From NCBI RefSeq assembly GCF_001557215.1, contig NZ_LSJM01000230.1:3870-67869 (forward strand): a DNA stretch of 64,000 nucleotides. The letters are read 5' to 3'. A model generated the notes under the pieces. The model ran no database searches. It was given only the letters and a program-made list of their open reading frames with translations, and was not told the DNA's origin. The position numbers were made by a program, and so were the translations under genes. The stretch's first letter is position 1. Every line of letters begins with the position of its first letter. Source of the stretch: Sphingomonas sp. CCH9-E2. Lineage in GTDB: Bacteria; Pseudomonadota; Alphaproteobacteria; Sphingomonadales; Sphingomonadaceae. Shown here one piece after another: positions 8,861 through 18,242 of this stretch.

Positions 8861-10141
8861 TCAGGCCGCCGGACGTCCGACCCCAAGTCGTGGCAGGACG
8901 AGCAGGAAGGCGAGCCCTCCCACTGCCAGGACCCCCGCCAGCATCGCCATGGGCGCGAGCGTGCTGCCGGTATAGTCGCGCACCATCGGGACCGCGTTCT
9001 GCGCGGCGAAGCCGCCGAGATTGCCGACCGAGTTGATCACCGCGAGCCCAGCGGCGGCGTGGGCGCCGCGCAGCAGGCCTTGAGGTACGCTCCAGAAGAC
9101 CGGTTGGGCGGAGAAGATCGCGGCGGCGGCGATGCACAGGCAGGCGAACTTGATCGCTGCGCCGGGCAGCATGACGCTGGCGAGGAAGAAGGTGGCGGCG
9201 ACGAGCATCGGGCCGGCGACGTGCCAGCGGCTGGTGCCGTGCTTCGCCGCATGGCGGGGGACGGCCCAGAGCGCGATCGCGACGAGGATCCACGGGACCA
9301 CGTTGATGATGCCGTTCTGGATGTTCGACGCGCCGAAGCTCTTGACGATGGTCGGCAGCCAGTAGCTGAGGCCATAGGCACCGAGCGGCATCGCGAAATA
9401 GAGCAAAGAGAGCAGCAGCACGCGTGGATCGGTGAGCGCGCGCCATGCCGAACCGGGGTCGCCGGCCGGGGTTTCAGCGGTGAGGGACCCGGTGAGCCAT
9501 TTCTTCTCGCCAGCACTCAGCCATTTCGCTTCGCCCGGCGTGCTGGGCAGCTTCCACAGCACCACGGGGGCAAGCAGCACCGGGGGCAGGCCGGTGGCGA
9601 CGAACACCCATTGCCAACCGGCGAGCCCGGCCAGCCCGTCGAGCTCAAGCAGCGCGCCGCCGATCAGCGACCCCACCGCATTGGCAAACGCGCTGGCGAT
9701 CATGAACAGGCCGACCATCCGCGCGCGGTGCGCCTGCGGATACCAGAGGGTGAGGAGGTAGAGGACGCCGGGGAAGAAACCGGCCTCCGCCATGCCGAGC
9801 AGGAAGCGCAGGACGTAGAACATCGTCGGGCTCTGCGTGTAGCCGAGCGCGATGGTGATGAGGCCCCAGGTGAGCATGATCCGCGTGAACCACACCCGCG
9901 CGCCGACGCGGGCGAGGATCATGTTCGCGGGCGCCTCGAACAGGAAATAGCCGAGGAAGAACAGGCTGGCGCCCAAGCCATAGGCGGCTTCGGACATGCC
10001 GAGCGCATCGACCATTTCGAGCTTGGCGTAGGAAACGTTCTGGCGGTCGATGTAAGCGAGGAGGTACATGGTGCAAAGCAACGGCATCAGCCGCCGGCTG
10101 ATCTTGGCAAGCGTCGCCTGCGGCGAAACCGCATCGTCCAT
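8861..10141 (-). CDS. MFS transporter, anion:cation symporter (ACS) type
   Basis: The 426-residue integral membrane protein has about 12 membrane segments. It carries the family signature YIDRQNVSYA in the first helix, and the RFLLGMAEAGFFPGVLYLLTLWYP segment typical of ACS permeases for organic acids such as hexuronates, galactonate or phthalate. It lies 52 bases downstream of eda on the same strand, so it may import a sugar acid that enters the Entner-Doudoroff pathway. That substrate is inference from position only. Confidence 0.88.
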   Translation of the reverse strand: MDDAVSPQATLAKISRRLMPLLCTMYLLAYIDRQNVSYAKLEMVDALGMSEAAYGLGASLFFLGYFLFEAPANMILARVGARVWFTRIMLTWGLITIALGYTQSPTMFYVLRFLLGMAEAGFFPGVLYLLTLWYPQAHRARMVGLFMIASAFANAVGSLIGGALLELDGLAGLAGWQWVFVATGLPPVLLAPVVLWKLPSTPGEAKWLSAGEKKWLTGSLTAETPAGDPGSAWRALTDPRVLLLSLLYFAMPLGAYGLSYWLPTIVKSFGASNIQNGIINVVPWILVAIALWAVPRHAAKHGTSRWHVAGPMLVAATFFLASVMLPGAAIKFACLCIAAAAIFSAQPVFWSVPQGLLRGAHAAAGLAVINSVGNLGGFAAQNAVPMVRDYTGSTLAPMAMLAGVLAVGGLAFLLVLPRLGVGRPAA

Positions 10142-10193
10142 GCTATCCCCCTCCTATATGCTGGCCGACGTTTGCCGCCGTGCCAGCTGAAAT

Positions 10194-10802
10194 CTATCGC
10201 CGCAGGCCGTTCGCTTCCCGCGCCAGTGCTTCGACTTCGGCCATGCTCGCGCCCTTCGGCGTCACCCAGCTGCCGCCGACGCAAAGGACGGGGTCGAAGC
10301 CGAGCCAGTCGGGTGCGGTCGCCGCCGAAATGCCGCCGGTGGGGCAGAATTTTGCTTCGTAGAAGGGGGCGGCGAGCGCCTTGAGCGCCTTCAGGCCGCC
10401 GCTGGTTTCCGCCGGGAAGAATTTGAAGTGGCGCAGGCCGAGGTCGTAGCCGCGCATGATGTCGCCGGCATTGGCGACGCCGGGCAGGAACGGCACGCCG
10501 CTTTCGACGATCACCTGGCCGAGCCGTTCGGTCAGGCCTGGCGAGACGATGAATTCGGCGCCCGCATCCATCACCTGCGCGAACTGGTCGGGATTGACGA
10601 CGGTGCCGGCGCCGACGATCGCGCCTTCGACCTTCTTCATCTCCCGGATCGCGTCGAGCGCGGCGGGGGTGCGCATCGTGACTTCGAGCACCTTGAGACC
10701 ACCGGCGACCAGCGCTTCGGCGAGGGGCTTGGCGGTCGCCGCGTCGTCGATGACGAGGACGGGGATGACCGCGCTGGTCCGCATGATGGTTTCGATGCTC
10801 AT
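10194..10802 (-). CDS. eda: KDPG/KHG aldolase
   Basis: Eda cleaves 2-keto-3-deoxy-6-phosphogluconate to pyruvate and glyceraldehyde-3-phosphate, the last Entner-Doudoroff step. The 202-residue product has the Schiff-base lysine in FKFFPAE (Lys127) and the catalytic Glu in LEVTMRT (Glu40); GAGTV and PTGGI phosphate loops are present. The ATG overlaps the glk stop by 4 bases (ATGA), showing translational coupling. Confidence 0.97.
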   Translation of the reverse strand: MSIETIMRTSAVIPVLVIDDAATAKPLAEALVAGGLKVLEVTMRTPAALDAIREMKKVEGAIVGAGTVVNPDQFAQVMDAGAEFIVSPGLTERLGQVIVESGVPFLPGVANAGDIMRGYDLGLRHFKFFPAETSGGLKALKALAAPFYEAKFCPTGGISAATAPDWLGFDPVLCVGGSWVTPKGASMAEVEALAREANGLRR

Positions 10803-11770
10803 TGCGTATGCTCCTGCGCATAGGCCGCCGCCGCGCCATAGAGGCCGGGCTGGGGGTGGGTGATCAGCTTGACGGGGATCGAGGACATCAATCCCTGGAA
10901 GCGCCCCTTTGCGACGAAACGCTGGGCAAATCCAGAGCCGAGCAGGTGATCCTTCAGCCGGAAGCCGAGCCCGCCCGCGATCACGACGCCGGTCGGGCCG
11001 TGCGCGAGCGCGAGATCGCCCGCGACGGCACCAAGGCTGAGGCAGAATCGGTCGAGCGCGGCGACGGCGAGGCTGTCCTTGCCCTCCAGCGCCAGCGTCC
11101 AGATTTCCTTGTCGGACAGGCTGTGCACCGCCTTGCCCTCGATCTGCGCCAGCGTTTCGTAGATCGGGACGATGCCGGGGCCGGACACGATCCGCTCGGC
11201 CGACACGCGGGTATAGGTCGAGCGGAGGCGGCGGACATAGGCGTCCTCGATGCTGTCAAGCGGGGCGAAGTCCATATGCCCGCCCTCGGTCGCGATGACG
11301 TGATAGCCGCCATTGGGGGGACGGAAGACCTGCGCGACGCCAAGGCCGGTGCCGGGGCCGCAGACGGTGATCGACCCCTTTTCCGGCAACGCTGTCATCG
11401 GGCCGCACAGATGGACGAAGTCGCTGTCGGGAAGCTGGGCGACGGCATGGCCGATCGCGCCGAAATCGTTGATCAGGCTATAGCTGTCGACATCGAGCCG
11501 CTCGTTAATCAGCGGCGGGCGGATGATCCAGGGATTGTTGGTCAGCTTGATCAGTTCGTCATTGATCGGCGAGGCGATGGCGATTGCCGCCGCGCGCGGC
11601 ATCGGGCGAGCGAATTCGCGCGCCGACGCCTGCCAGGCGAGCTGGAAGCTGGCATGATCGGCGGTCTTTTGCGTGACCGGATCGCCCAGCGAAACGACGC
11701 GGCCATTCTCGACCTCGGCAATGGCGAAGCGGGCATGGGTCCCGCCGATATCGACCGCTACGACTTCCAA
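10799..11770 (-). CDS. glk: glucokinase
   Basis: Phosphorylates glucose with ATP to feed zwf. The 323-residue product opens VVAVDIGGTHARFAIAE, the phosphate-binding signature of Glk-type kinases, and has VCGPGTGLGVA, TEGGHMDFAP and the C-terminal IAGGLGFRL. No ATG or GTG fits; a TTG at 11770 has GGGAGAA about 5 bases upstream and lies 23 bases after the edd stop. A longer open frame into edd exists but is an arginine-rich shadow. Glk-Eda overlap by 4 bases. Confidence 0.94.
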   Translation of the reverse strand: MEVVAVDIGGTHARFAIAEVENGRVVSLGDPVTQKTADHASFQLAWQASAREFARPMPRAAAIAIASPINDELIKLTNNPWIIRPPLINERLDVDSYSLINDFGAIGHAVAQLPDSDFVHLCGPMTALPEKGSITVCGPGTGLGVAQVFRPPNGGYHVIATEGGHMDFAPLDSIEDAYVRRLRSTYTRVSAERIVSGPGIVPIYETLAQIEGKAVHSLSDKEIWTLALEGKDSLAVAALDRFCLSLGAVAGDLALAHGPTGVVIAGGLGFRLKDHLLGSGFAQRFVAKGRFQGLMSSIPVKLITHPQPGLYGAAAAYAQEHTQ

Positions 11771-11793
11771 ACGTCTTCTCCCTGTTTTTCTTT

Positions 11794-13617
11794 TTACAGG
11801 CCAGCTGCGGCGAGCATCGCCGATCCGCCGGCTTCGGCCTCGCTGGCACCGAGGCGCATCAGCGCGAAAAGCTCGCGGCCCGTGCCGAGGTCGGGCGGCG
11901 GTGCGGCGGCAAGGTCGCGCGCGTCCCAGTCGGCCGGTTCTACCAGCGCCTGCAGGACGCCTTCCTCCGCGCACAAACGGACGATGTCGCCGTCACGCAG
12001 CTTGCCGATCGGGCCGCCGCCCAGTGCCTCTGGCGACAGATGGATCGCGGCGGGGACCTTGCCGCTCGCGCCCGACATGCGCCCGTCGGTGACCAGCGCG
12101 ACGCGGAAACCGCGATTCTGCAGGACGCCGAGCGGCGGGGTGAGCTTGTGCAATTCGGGCATGCCGTTGGCGCGCGGCCCCTGAAAGCGCACGACGACGA
12201 CCACGTCGCGGTCGAGTTCGCCCGCCTTGAACGCGTCCTGCACGGCCTGCTGCGTTTCGAAAACGCGGCACGGCGCCTCGATCGTCCAGCGTTCGCGCTC
12301 GACGGCGCTGACCTTGATGCAGGCGCGGCCGAGATTGCCGGCGAGGATGCGGAAGCCACCCTCGGGCGAGAAGGGGGCGTCGATCGTGCGCACGATGCTG
12401 TCATCGCCGCTGCCGTCGCCGTGATCGGCCCAGGCGAGTGCGTCATTCTCCAGCACTGGCTTCTTGCCATAGGCATCGAGGCCGTCGCCGAAGGTGGTCA
12501 GCGTGTCGCCATGGAGGATGCCGCCCTTGAGCAGCTCACGGATCACGAAGGTCGGGCCGCCGGCATCCTCGAACCCGTTCACGTCCGCCGAGCCGTTGGG
12601 ATAGACTCGGGCAAGGAGAGGGACGCTGCGCGAGAGGCGGTCGAAATCCTCCCAGTCGATCAGGATCCCCGCCGCGCGCGCAATGGCGGGCAGGTGGATC
12701 AGATGGTTGGTCGAGCCACCCGTGGCGAGCAGCACGATCGCGGCGTTGACGATCGCGCGTTCGTCCACGACCTCACCGATTGGGCGGTAATCGCCGCCGT
12801 CCCAGCCGATCTGGGGCAGGCGCTGGACCGCCGCCTTGGTCAGTTCCTGACGCAGCTTCGTGCCCGGATTGATGAACGACGCGCCGGGCACGTGCAGGCC
12901 CATCGCCTCCATCATCATCTGGTTGGAATTGGCGGTGCCATAGAAGGTGCAGGTGCCCTTGCCGTGATAGGCGGCGATTTCGGATTCGAGCAGTTCCTCG
13001 CGGCTCGCCTTGCCCTCGGCATAGAGTTCGCGGACGCGCGCCTTTTCCTTGTTGGCGATGCCGGTGCGCATCGGGCCGGCAGGGATCAGGATCATCGGGA
13101 GATGGCCGAAGCGCAGCGCGCCCATAAGCAGGCCCGGGACGATCTTGTCGCAGATGCCGAGCAGGGCGGCACCCTCGAACGTGTTGTGGCTGAGCGCGAC
13201 CGCCGTCGACAGTGCGATGGTGTCGCGGCTGAACAGCGACAGCTCCATGCCCGAATAGCCCTGCGTCACGCCGTCGCACATGGCGGGTACGCCACCCGCA
13301 ACCTGGGCCGTGGCACCGGCCTCCAGCGCCCAGATCTTCATCTGTTCGGGGTAGCGGTAATAGGGCGCGTGCGCCGAGAGCATGTCGTTATAGGCCGTGA
13401 CGATCCCGATATTCATCCGGTTCGCAGGCTTCATTGCGTCACGCTGCTCGTCCGTGCCGGCATAGGCATGGGCGAGGTTGGCACAGCCGAGGTTACGGCG
13501 GCTGACACCGCCTTCGCGCTGCTGGGACATCAGCGCACGATAGGCGTCGCGGCGTTCTTTCGAGCGGGTGATGACGCGATCGGTGACAGCGGCAATTTCG
13601 GGGTGGAGCGTCGGCAT
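11794..13617 (-). CDS. edd: 6-phosphogluconate dehydratase
   Basis: Edd dehydrates 6-phosphogluconate to KDPG. At 607 residues it has the usual family length and the Fe-S cysteine-containing segments ([37 protein letters not shown]) and [16 protein letters not shown], all diagnostic of Edd rather than IlvD. The C-terminal [22 protein letters not shown] is typical. It begins 5 bases after the pgl stop. Confidence 0.97.
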   Translation of the reverse strand: MPTLHPEIAAVTDRVITRSKERRDAYRALMSQQREGGVSRRNLGCANLAHAYAGTDEQRDAMKPANRMNIGIVTAYNDMLSAHAPYYRYPEQMKIWALEAGATAQVAGGVPAMCDGVTQGYSGMELSLFSRDTIALSTAVALSHNTFEGAALLGICDKIVPGLLMGALRFGHLPMILIPAGPMRTGIANKEKARVRELYAEGKASREELLESEIAAYHGKGTCTFYGTANSNQMMMEAMGLHVPGASFINPGTKLRQELTKAAVQRLPQIGWDGGDYRPIGEVVDERAIVNAAIVLLATGGSTNHLIHLPAIARAAGILIDWEDFDRLSRSVPLLARVYPNGSADVNGFEDAGGPTFVIRELLKGGILHGDTLTTFGDGLDAYGKKPVLENDALAWADHGDGSGDDSIVRTIDAPFSPEGGFRILAGNLGRACIKVSAVERERWTIEAPCRVFETQQAVQDAFKAGELDRDVVVVVRFQGPRANGMPELHKLTPPLGVLQNRGFRVALVTDGRMSGASGKVPAAIHLSPEALGGGPIGKLRDGDIVRLCAEEGVLQALVEPADWDARDLAAAPPPDLGTGRELFALMRLGASEAEAGGSAMLAAAGL

Positions 13618-13622
13618 GATGC

Positions 13623-14330
13623 TTACTCCAGCCAGTGGACGTCGACGGGCAGTTCGGTCTCCGCGAGGACGCGGCCGATCGGGTAGCTGCTCGACGCGCC
13701 CTGCTTGATTGCGGCTTCCAGCACCTTGCGCTTCTCGGCGCCGGTGATTGCGATCATCAGCGACTTGGCGTTGGCGATGGCGGCGGACGATAGCGTAACG
13801 CGGGCGACCGGAGCTTCGGGCGGCAGCGGGTCGGGCATGACGCCGAGTGCGCGGCGCTCCTTCGGGCCGTTCAGCGCTTCGTCGAAATCGGGGCCTGGGA
13901 AGATCGAGGCGGTATGGCCATCCGCGCCCATGCCGAGCAGGACGAGGTCGAGCGGGAAGTGATGATCGGCGAGGCGCGCATCGGCGGCGCGGCCCGCGGC
14001 CTTGTAATCGTCGGCCTTTTCGCTCACCAGCGGAACGACGCGGGCACCCTTGGGAATGAACACCTTGCCGAGGCCGGTGACGTTGGACAGCGGGTCGCCG
14101 AGCGGGACGATGCGGTCGTCGGTCGGGACGATCGTCACGCGCTTCCAGTCGAGCTTTGCCGCGGCGAGCTTTTCATAGACCGGAGCGGGGGTCTTGCCGC
14201 CCGCCAGCGCGATTACCGCGCCGCCGCGCGCATCGATCGCGCTTTCGATGATGAAGGCGATATCGCCGGCGAGGGCATCGACCCACTCGCCCGCTTCCTC
14301 ATATTCCCACCATTCGATTTCTTCGGCCAT
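13623..14330 (-). CDS. pgl: 6-phosphogluconolactonase
   Basis: Hydrolyses 6-phosphogluconolactone made by Zwf. The 235-residue product has ALAGGKTPAPVYEKLA, the VTIVPTDDRIVPLGDPLSN active-site segment and LLGMGADGHTASIFPG, all signatures of the Pgl/SOL (DevB) family. It sits between zwf (41 bases upstream) and edd (5 bases downstream). Confidence 0.95.
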   Translation of the reverse strand: MAEEIEWWEYEEAGEWVDALAGDIAFIIESAIDARGGAVIALAGGKTPAPVYEKLAAAKLDWKRVTIVPTDDRIVPLGDPLSNVTGLGKVFIPKGARVVPLVSEKADDYKAAGRAADARLADHHFPLDLVLLGMGADGHTASIFPGPDFDEALNGPKERRALGVMPDPLPPEAPVARVTLSSAAIANAKSLMIAITGAEKRKVLEAAIKQGASSSYPIGRVLAETELPVDVHWLE

Positions 14331-14371
14331 TTCAACTACTCCAGTGGGAAAACTTCAATCCGGTGTGAGGT

Positions 14372-15829
14372 TTATTCGTTCCAGGTCACGCCGTCGCGTT
14401 CGGTGAGCGCGATGGCGGCGGACGGCCCCCAGGTGCCTGACGCATAAGGCTTCGGCTTGACGTCCGCCATGTCCCAGCCGGCGCGGATCGCGTCGATCCA
14501 CGTCCATTGCGCCTCAACCTCGTCACGGCGCACGAACAAGGTGGGATCGCCTTCGATCAGGTCAAGCAACAGCCGCTCATAGGCGATGCGGCGGCGGGTG
14601 CCGGCGAATTCGGTATCGAGGCTTAGGTTCAGCGGCACTTCGCGCAGGCGGACGCCGTCGCGGTCGAGGCCGGGTTCCTTGGCCATCACCAGCAGGCGGA
14701 CATATTCCTCCGGCTGGATGCGGATGATCAGCGTGTTCGACTGAAGCACGCCGCCACGCTCGGCGAAGATCGAGTGGGGCACCGGCTTGAACTGGACGAC
14801 GATCTCGCTGCGCCGCTCGGTCATCCGCTTGCCGGTGCGCAGGTAGAAGGGCACGCCCTGCCAGCGCCAATTGTCGACATGCGCCTTGATCGCGACGAAG
14901 GTCTCGGTTCTCGAGGGCTTTTCCAGCTCTTCGGCATAGCCTGCGACGATCTTACCGGTCGACGCGCCGCCCGTATATTGGCCGGTGACGGTCAGATCGG
15001 CGGCGTCGCGCCCGGCGATCGGGCGGAGCGAGCGCAGCACCTTGACCTTCTCGTCGCGGATCGCGGTGCCGTTGAAGCGGGCGGGGGGCTCCATCGCGAT
15101 CAGCGCGAGCAGCTGCAGGATGTGGTTCTGGACCATGTCGCGCAGCGCGCCGACATCGTCATAATAGCCTGCACGCCCTTCCAGCCCCACCGTCTCGCTG
15201 ACCGTGATCTGGACATGGTCGATGCCTGCCGCGTTCCACACCGGTTCGAACAGCGAGTTGCCGAAGCGCAGCGCGAGGATGTTCTGGACGGTTTCCTTGC
15301 CCAGATAATGGTCTATGCGGAACGTCCGCTCCTCCGGGAAGACCGATGCGACCGCGTCGTTGATCTCGCGGCTGGAGGGCAGGTCCGTGCCGAGCGGCTT
15401 TTCGAGGCCGATGCGGACATTGTCACCGGCGAGTCCCGCGGCAGCCAGGCCCTTGATCGTCGGTTCGAAGAATTTCGGCGCGGTCGACAGGAAGATGGCA
15501 AGGCCGCCGGAAATGTCGCCCAGCTTCTGTGCCAGCGCGTCGTACCCCTCGACCGTCGAGACATCGAGCGGCTGATATTGCACGCGATCGAGGAAGCGCG
15601 CGATCGCGTCGGCATCCTTGCGGTCTTCGGGCAGATATGTCTCCAGCGCCTTGGCGCAGAAGTCGCGATATTGGCTGTCTGACAGCGTTGACCGCGCGGT
15701 GCCCGTAATTGTGAGGCCGGCGGGGAGAAGATTGTCCGCGTGGAGGCCGAACAGCGACGGAATCAGCATGCGCTGGGCGAGGTCGCCCGTCGCTCCGAAC
15801 AGCAGCAGCTTGCTGAAAGCCTGTCGCAT
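14372..15829 (-). CDS. zwf: glucose-6-phosphate 1-dehydrogenase
   Basis: First enzyme of the pathway, oxidising glucose-6-phosphate with NAD(P)+. The 485-residue product has the GATGDLAQRM cofactor loop and the substrate signature RIDHYLGKETVQN. The ATG at 15829 has GGGAGGA 4 bases upstream and is preferred over an in-frame ATG at 15847. It heads the operon zwf-pgl-edd-glk-eda. Upstream a TTCGCA and TAGGGC pair spaced 17 bases is a possible weak promoter. Confidence 0.96.
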   Translation of the reverse strand: MRQAFSKLLLFGATGDLAQRMLIPSLFGLHADNLLPAGLTITGTARSTLSDSQYRDFCAKALETYLPEDRKDADAIARFLDRVQYQPLDVSTVEGYDALAQKLGDISGGLAIFLSTAPKFFEPTIKGLAAAGLAGDNVRIGLEKPLGTDLPSSREINDAVASVFPEERTFRIDHYLGKETVQNILALRFGNSLFEPVWNAAGIDHVQITVSETVGLEGRAGYYDDVGALRDMVQNHILQLLALIAMEPPARFNGTAIRDEKVKVLRSLRPIAGRDAADLTVTGQYTGGASTGKIVAGYAEELEKPSRTETFVAIKAHVDNWRWQGVPFYLRTGKRMTERRSEIVVQFKPVPHSIFAERGGVLQSNTLIIRIQPEEYVRLLVMAKEPGLDRDGVRLREVPLNLSLDTEFAGTRRRIAYERLLLDLIEGDPTLFVRRDEVEAQWTWIDAIRAGWDMADVKPKPYASGTWGPSAAIALTERDGVTWNE

Positions 15830-15946
15830 CGATCCTCCCAATGTCATCGTTCCGCCGCCCTAGCAGCGGAAGCGCGGATTGCGAACCCGCGCATACCTAT
15901 TCGGGGCTAAAGCTGGTGCAGCCTAGCCGCACCTGTTGCCGCACCA

Positions 15947-16010
15947 GCCCGCTCCCCCACCCGGCCACCCATGAAATACTGACGTTGGGTGGCCGGGTGG
16001 GGGAGCGGGC
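15947..16010. repeat. 25-bp perfect inverted repeat between zwf and argC
   Basis: Bases 15947-15971 are the exact reverse complement of 15986-16010, with a 14-base loop. The arms are C-rich/G-rich (GCTCCCCCACCCGGCCACC core). It follows the argC stop on the minus strand by 16 bases and lies in the zwf leader. No T-tract follows either arm, so it may be a dispersed palindromic repeat, a terminator acting by stem strength, or both. Confidence 0.75.
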
Positions 16011-16025
16011 CGGGGTCGCCCACGA

Positions 16026-16958
16026 TCAGAGCACCAATCCGGCGGTCTGGTCGAAACCTGCCATGATGTTGAGGTTCTGAACCGCAGCGCCCGCCGCACC
16101 CTTGCCGAGATTGTCGAGCGTCGCGATCAGGCGCGCCTGCCCGCGTTCGGCATTGCCGAACACGCGGATCGTCAGCCGGTCAGTACCGGCATCGTCCTCG
16201 AGCCGGACCAGCGTCGTCTCGAAATCGTCGATTACGCGCACGATCGGCGAGTCGCGATAGGCATCGGCCAAGATGTGCAGGAGCTGAGCGGGCGAAGGCT
16301 TGCGCGGCAGCGCGGCGAGCGCGAGCGGCACTTCGACCAGCATGCCGCGATAGGCATGAGCAACCGCCGGCATGAAGATCGGGGGATGCTCCATCCGGGC
16401 ATGCTTCTGCATTTCGGGCAGATGCTTGTGATCCAGATGGAGGCCATAGGCGCGAAAGCCCGTGGGTTCGGACCCGTCCTCGAACTCGGCGATCATTGCC
16501 TTGCCCCCGCCGGAATAGCCCGATGCGCCGCCGGTGCTGAGCTGCCAGTCCGCCGGGATCAGGCCGGCACGGACGAGCGGGCGGACGAGCGCGAGATAGC
16601 CGGTCGGCCAGCAGCCGGGATTGGACAGGCGCGGCGCGTCCGCGATCATCTGCGCCTGCGCCGGTTCTAGCTCGGCAAAGCCGTAGGTCCAGCCATCGGC
16701 GACGCGATGTGCGGTGGATGCATCAATGACGCGGGTGCGGGGATTGTCGATCAGCGCGACCGCTTCGAGCGCGGCATCATCAGGCAGGCACAGGATGACA
16801 AAGTCTGCGTCGTTGAGCGCTTCGGCGCGCTTGGCCGCATCCTTGCGATCGGTTTCGGCGAGCGTGACGAGGTCGATCTCGCTGCGCGCGGACAGGCGCT
16901 CGCGGATTTCGAGACCGGTGGTTCCGGCGGCACCGTCTATAAACACCGAAACGGTCAT
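16026..16958 (-). CDS. argC: N-acetyl-gamma-glutamyl-phosphate reductase (type 2)
   Basis: Third step of arginine synthesis, reducing N-acetyl-glutamyl phosphate. The 310-residue product is the short type 2 form, with IDGAAGTTGLEIRERL cofactor loop, the catalytic Cys116 in SNPGCWPTG and GGASGYSGGGKAMI. The ATG overlaps the stop of the upstream SH3-domain gene by 4 bases. It is not near other arg genes here. Confidence 0.95.
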   Translation of the reverse strand: MTVSVFIDGAAGTTGLEIRERLSARSEIDLVTLAETDRKDAAKRAEALNDADFVILCLPDDAALEAVALIDNPRTRVIDASTAHRVADGWTYGFAELEPAQAQMIADAPRLSNPGCWPTGYLALVRPLVRAGLIPADWQLSTGGASGYSGGGKAMIAEFEDGSEPTGFRAYGLHLDHKHLPEMQKHARMEHPPIFMPAVAHAYRGMLVEVPLALAALPRKPSPAQLLHILADAYRDSPIVRVIDDFETTLVRLEDDAGTDRLTIRVFGNAERGQARLIATLDNLGKGAAGAAVQNLNIMAGFDQTAGLVL

Positions 16959-17335
16959 GCAGGCAGTCCGAGATCGGTGGCGGCGACATAGCCGACCAGG
17001 CCGTGTTCTGGTGCGCTGCCCCAGGCGAGGCCGCCCGACAGCTCGAGCACCTCGAACACTTCACCGGGATTCAGCACGGCAAGCTGCTCGGAATCCGCAT
17101 CGCGGCCGAAGCGCAATGGTGTCCCCTGGGTGGTGATCCGCCGCAGTGGCGCGGCATAATGCGGCGCGAACACGCGGTCGGCGAGGCGCACATCGGCGAG
17201 ATCACGGCGCGCGGCCTCACGCCGGGGGTCAATCGCGATCGAGCGGCCGCTCAGTGCGAATCGGTTACGCCGGGGCGGATTGTTTGCTGGTGCTGCTGAC
17301 GCCGTCGCCGGTGACGAATTGTCCGAATTCTGCAA
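16955..17335 (-). CDS. SH3-domain protein resembling the N-terminus of NlpC/P60 peptidases
   Basis: The segment ALSGRSIAIDPRREAARRDLADVRLADRVFAPHYAAPL followed by a bacterial SH3 fold (VLNPGEVFEVLELSGGLAWGSAPEHGLVGYVAATDL) matches the N-terminal region of alphaproteobacterial NlpC/P60 cell-wall peptidases. The catalytic NlpC/P60 domain is absent: the frame stops right after the SH3 domain and argC begins. The start is uncertain: a TTG at 17335 with GGGGCGGAG 5 bases upstream fits but overlaps the MarR gene by about 70 bases. No peptidase activity is expected. Confidence 0.6.
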   Translation of the reverse strand: MQNSDNSSPATASAAPANNPPRRNRFALSGRSIAIDPRREAARRDLADVRLADRVFAPHYAAPLRRITTQGTPLRFGRDADSEQLAVLNPGEVFEVLELSGGLAWGSAPEHGLVGYVAATDLGLPA

Positions 17336-17642
17336 GAAACTCCGCCCCTTCAGGTGTCCGCGCGACAAAGATGTTTCGCTTGTCGGTTTCGTCGCGCTGG
17401 CGGCGCAGATAGCTTAGAGCGCCCAACCTGTTCAAGGCGCGTGTGACTACAGGCTTCGACACGTTGAGCGCGCGCGCCAATCCGCGCACCGTGTGCGGGC
17501 CCGGATCGAGATAGACGAGCAGCATCAATGCCATCTGGCGGTTGGTCAGATCGGGTTCGCCGGATCGGACATAATCGATCAGGGTCGATTTCCACTGATC
17601 GAGCGAATGGTCGGTTATGGCGTTCATCGCACTACTCGTCAT
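17265..17642 (-). CDS. MarR-family transcriptional regulator
   Basis: The 125-residue protein has a winged-helix DNA-binding domain (TNRQMALMLLVYLDPGPHTVRGLARALNVSKPVVTRALNRLGALSYLRRQRDETDKRNIFV), typical of MarR repressors. It is at the short end of family length, with little C-terminal dimerisation helix. The start could be 17642 or the ATG at 17627; neither has a strong ribosome site. It is divergent from secG and heads the SH3-argC run, whose promoter it may control. Confidence 0.8.
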   Translation of the reverse strand: MTSSAMNAITDHSLDQWKSTLIDYVRSGEPDLTNRQMALMLLVYLDPGPHTVRGLARALNVSKPVVTRALNRLGALSYLRRQRDETDKRNIFVARTPEGAEFLAEFGQFVTGDGVSSTSKQSAPA

Positions 17643-17773
17643 TATCGTTACAGGCCCGCAAGAATCCGTTCATTCCGGGTAACTAACGCCCCGAAAGCCA
17701 ACGGGTTTCAGCGCGATGACGAAATGTTCCGTTTCGGTGACGATCCCGGCGCGACCCCGATCGCGATCGACGG

Positions 17774-17802
17774 TTGATCCGCGTCCCCGGGTTGCCTATG
17801 TG
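17774..17802 (+). promoter_or_regulatory. candidate housekeeping promoter of secG
   Basis: TTGATC (17774-17779) and TATGTG (17797-17802) are separated by 17 bases, 25 bases before the secG ATG. Both boxes are close to consensus. Confidence 0.55.
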
Positions 17803-17826
17803 GCCGCTTTCCCGAGAAAGACCGCC

Positions 17827-18168
17827 ATGCTGTTCACCTTCCTCCTCGTCGTTCATGCCGTCATCGCGTTTCTGCTGGTGACGGTGATCCTGATGCAGAA
17901 GTCGGAAGGCGGCGGCCTGACCACGGGGGGCAGCCCGTCGGGCCTGATGTCGGCGCGCGGTGCGGCCAATTTCCTGACCCGCGCAACCGCGATTCTGGCC
18001 GGTGCATTCATCGTGATGAGCATCACGCTGGCGGTGCTGGCGGCGACCCGCGGCGACACGGCGATCGACACCAGCCGCGCGACGGCACCGACCACGCAGA
18101 GCGCGCCGGCCGCCCAGCCGGTTCCGGCGGCTCCGGCGGACAACAGCGCGGTCCCGCTCGCCAACTAA
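17827..18168 (+). CDS. secG: preprotein translocase subunit SecG
   Basis: Small SecYEG component that aids protein export through the inner membrane. The 113-residue product has two membrane helices (about 3-23 and 52-72) linked by the conserved MQKSEGGGLTTGGSPSGLMSARGAANFLTR loop. A low-complexity Ala/Pro/Thr tail follows, common in alphaproteobacteria. The ATG at 17827 begins MLFTFLLVVH; an upstream frame is rejected because it lacks hydrophobic character. pyrG follows 74 bases later. Confidence 0.94.
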   Translation: MLFTFLLVVHAVIAFLLVTVILMQKSEGGGLTTGGSPSGLMSARGAANFLTRATAILAGAFIVMSITLAVLAATRGDTAIDTSRATAPTTQSAPAAQPVPAAPADNSAVPLAN

Positions 18169-18242
18169 GCGGCAATTTCAAACTTTATTTGGCGGCGCCC
18201 GGAGTCGGGCGCTTGCCCCAACTCGTGCTTGAAGGATAAGCG

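Noticed and set aside
10799..11974. Long extension of glk upstream to 11974
   Set aside because: It runs out of frame through edd with an arginine-rich sequence; the TTG at 11770 has a ribosome site and begins at the conserved kinase motif.
12040..13686. A 548-codon open frame on the plus strand opposite edd
   Set aside because: Antisense shadow of a conserved gene, with low-complexity composition and no ribosome site.
18195..18212. GC hairpin between secG and pyrG
   Set aside because: Stem and loop are good but there is no T-tract and the pyrG ribosome site follows closely; not called as terminator.
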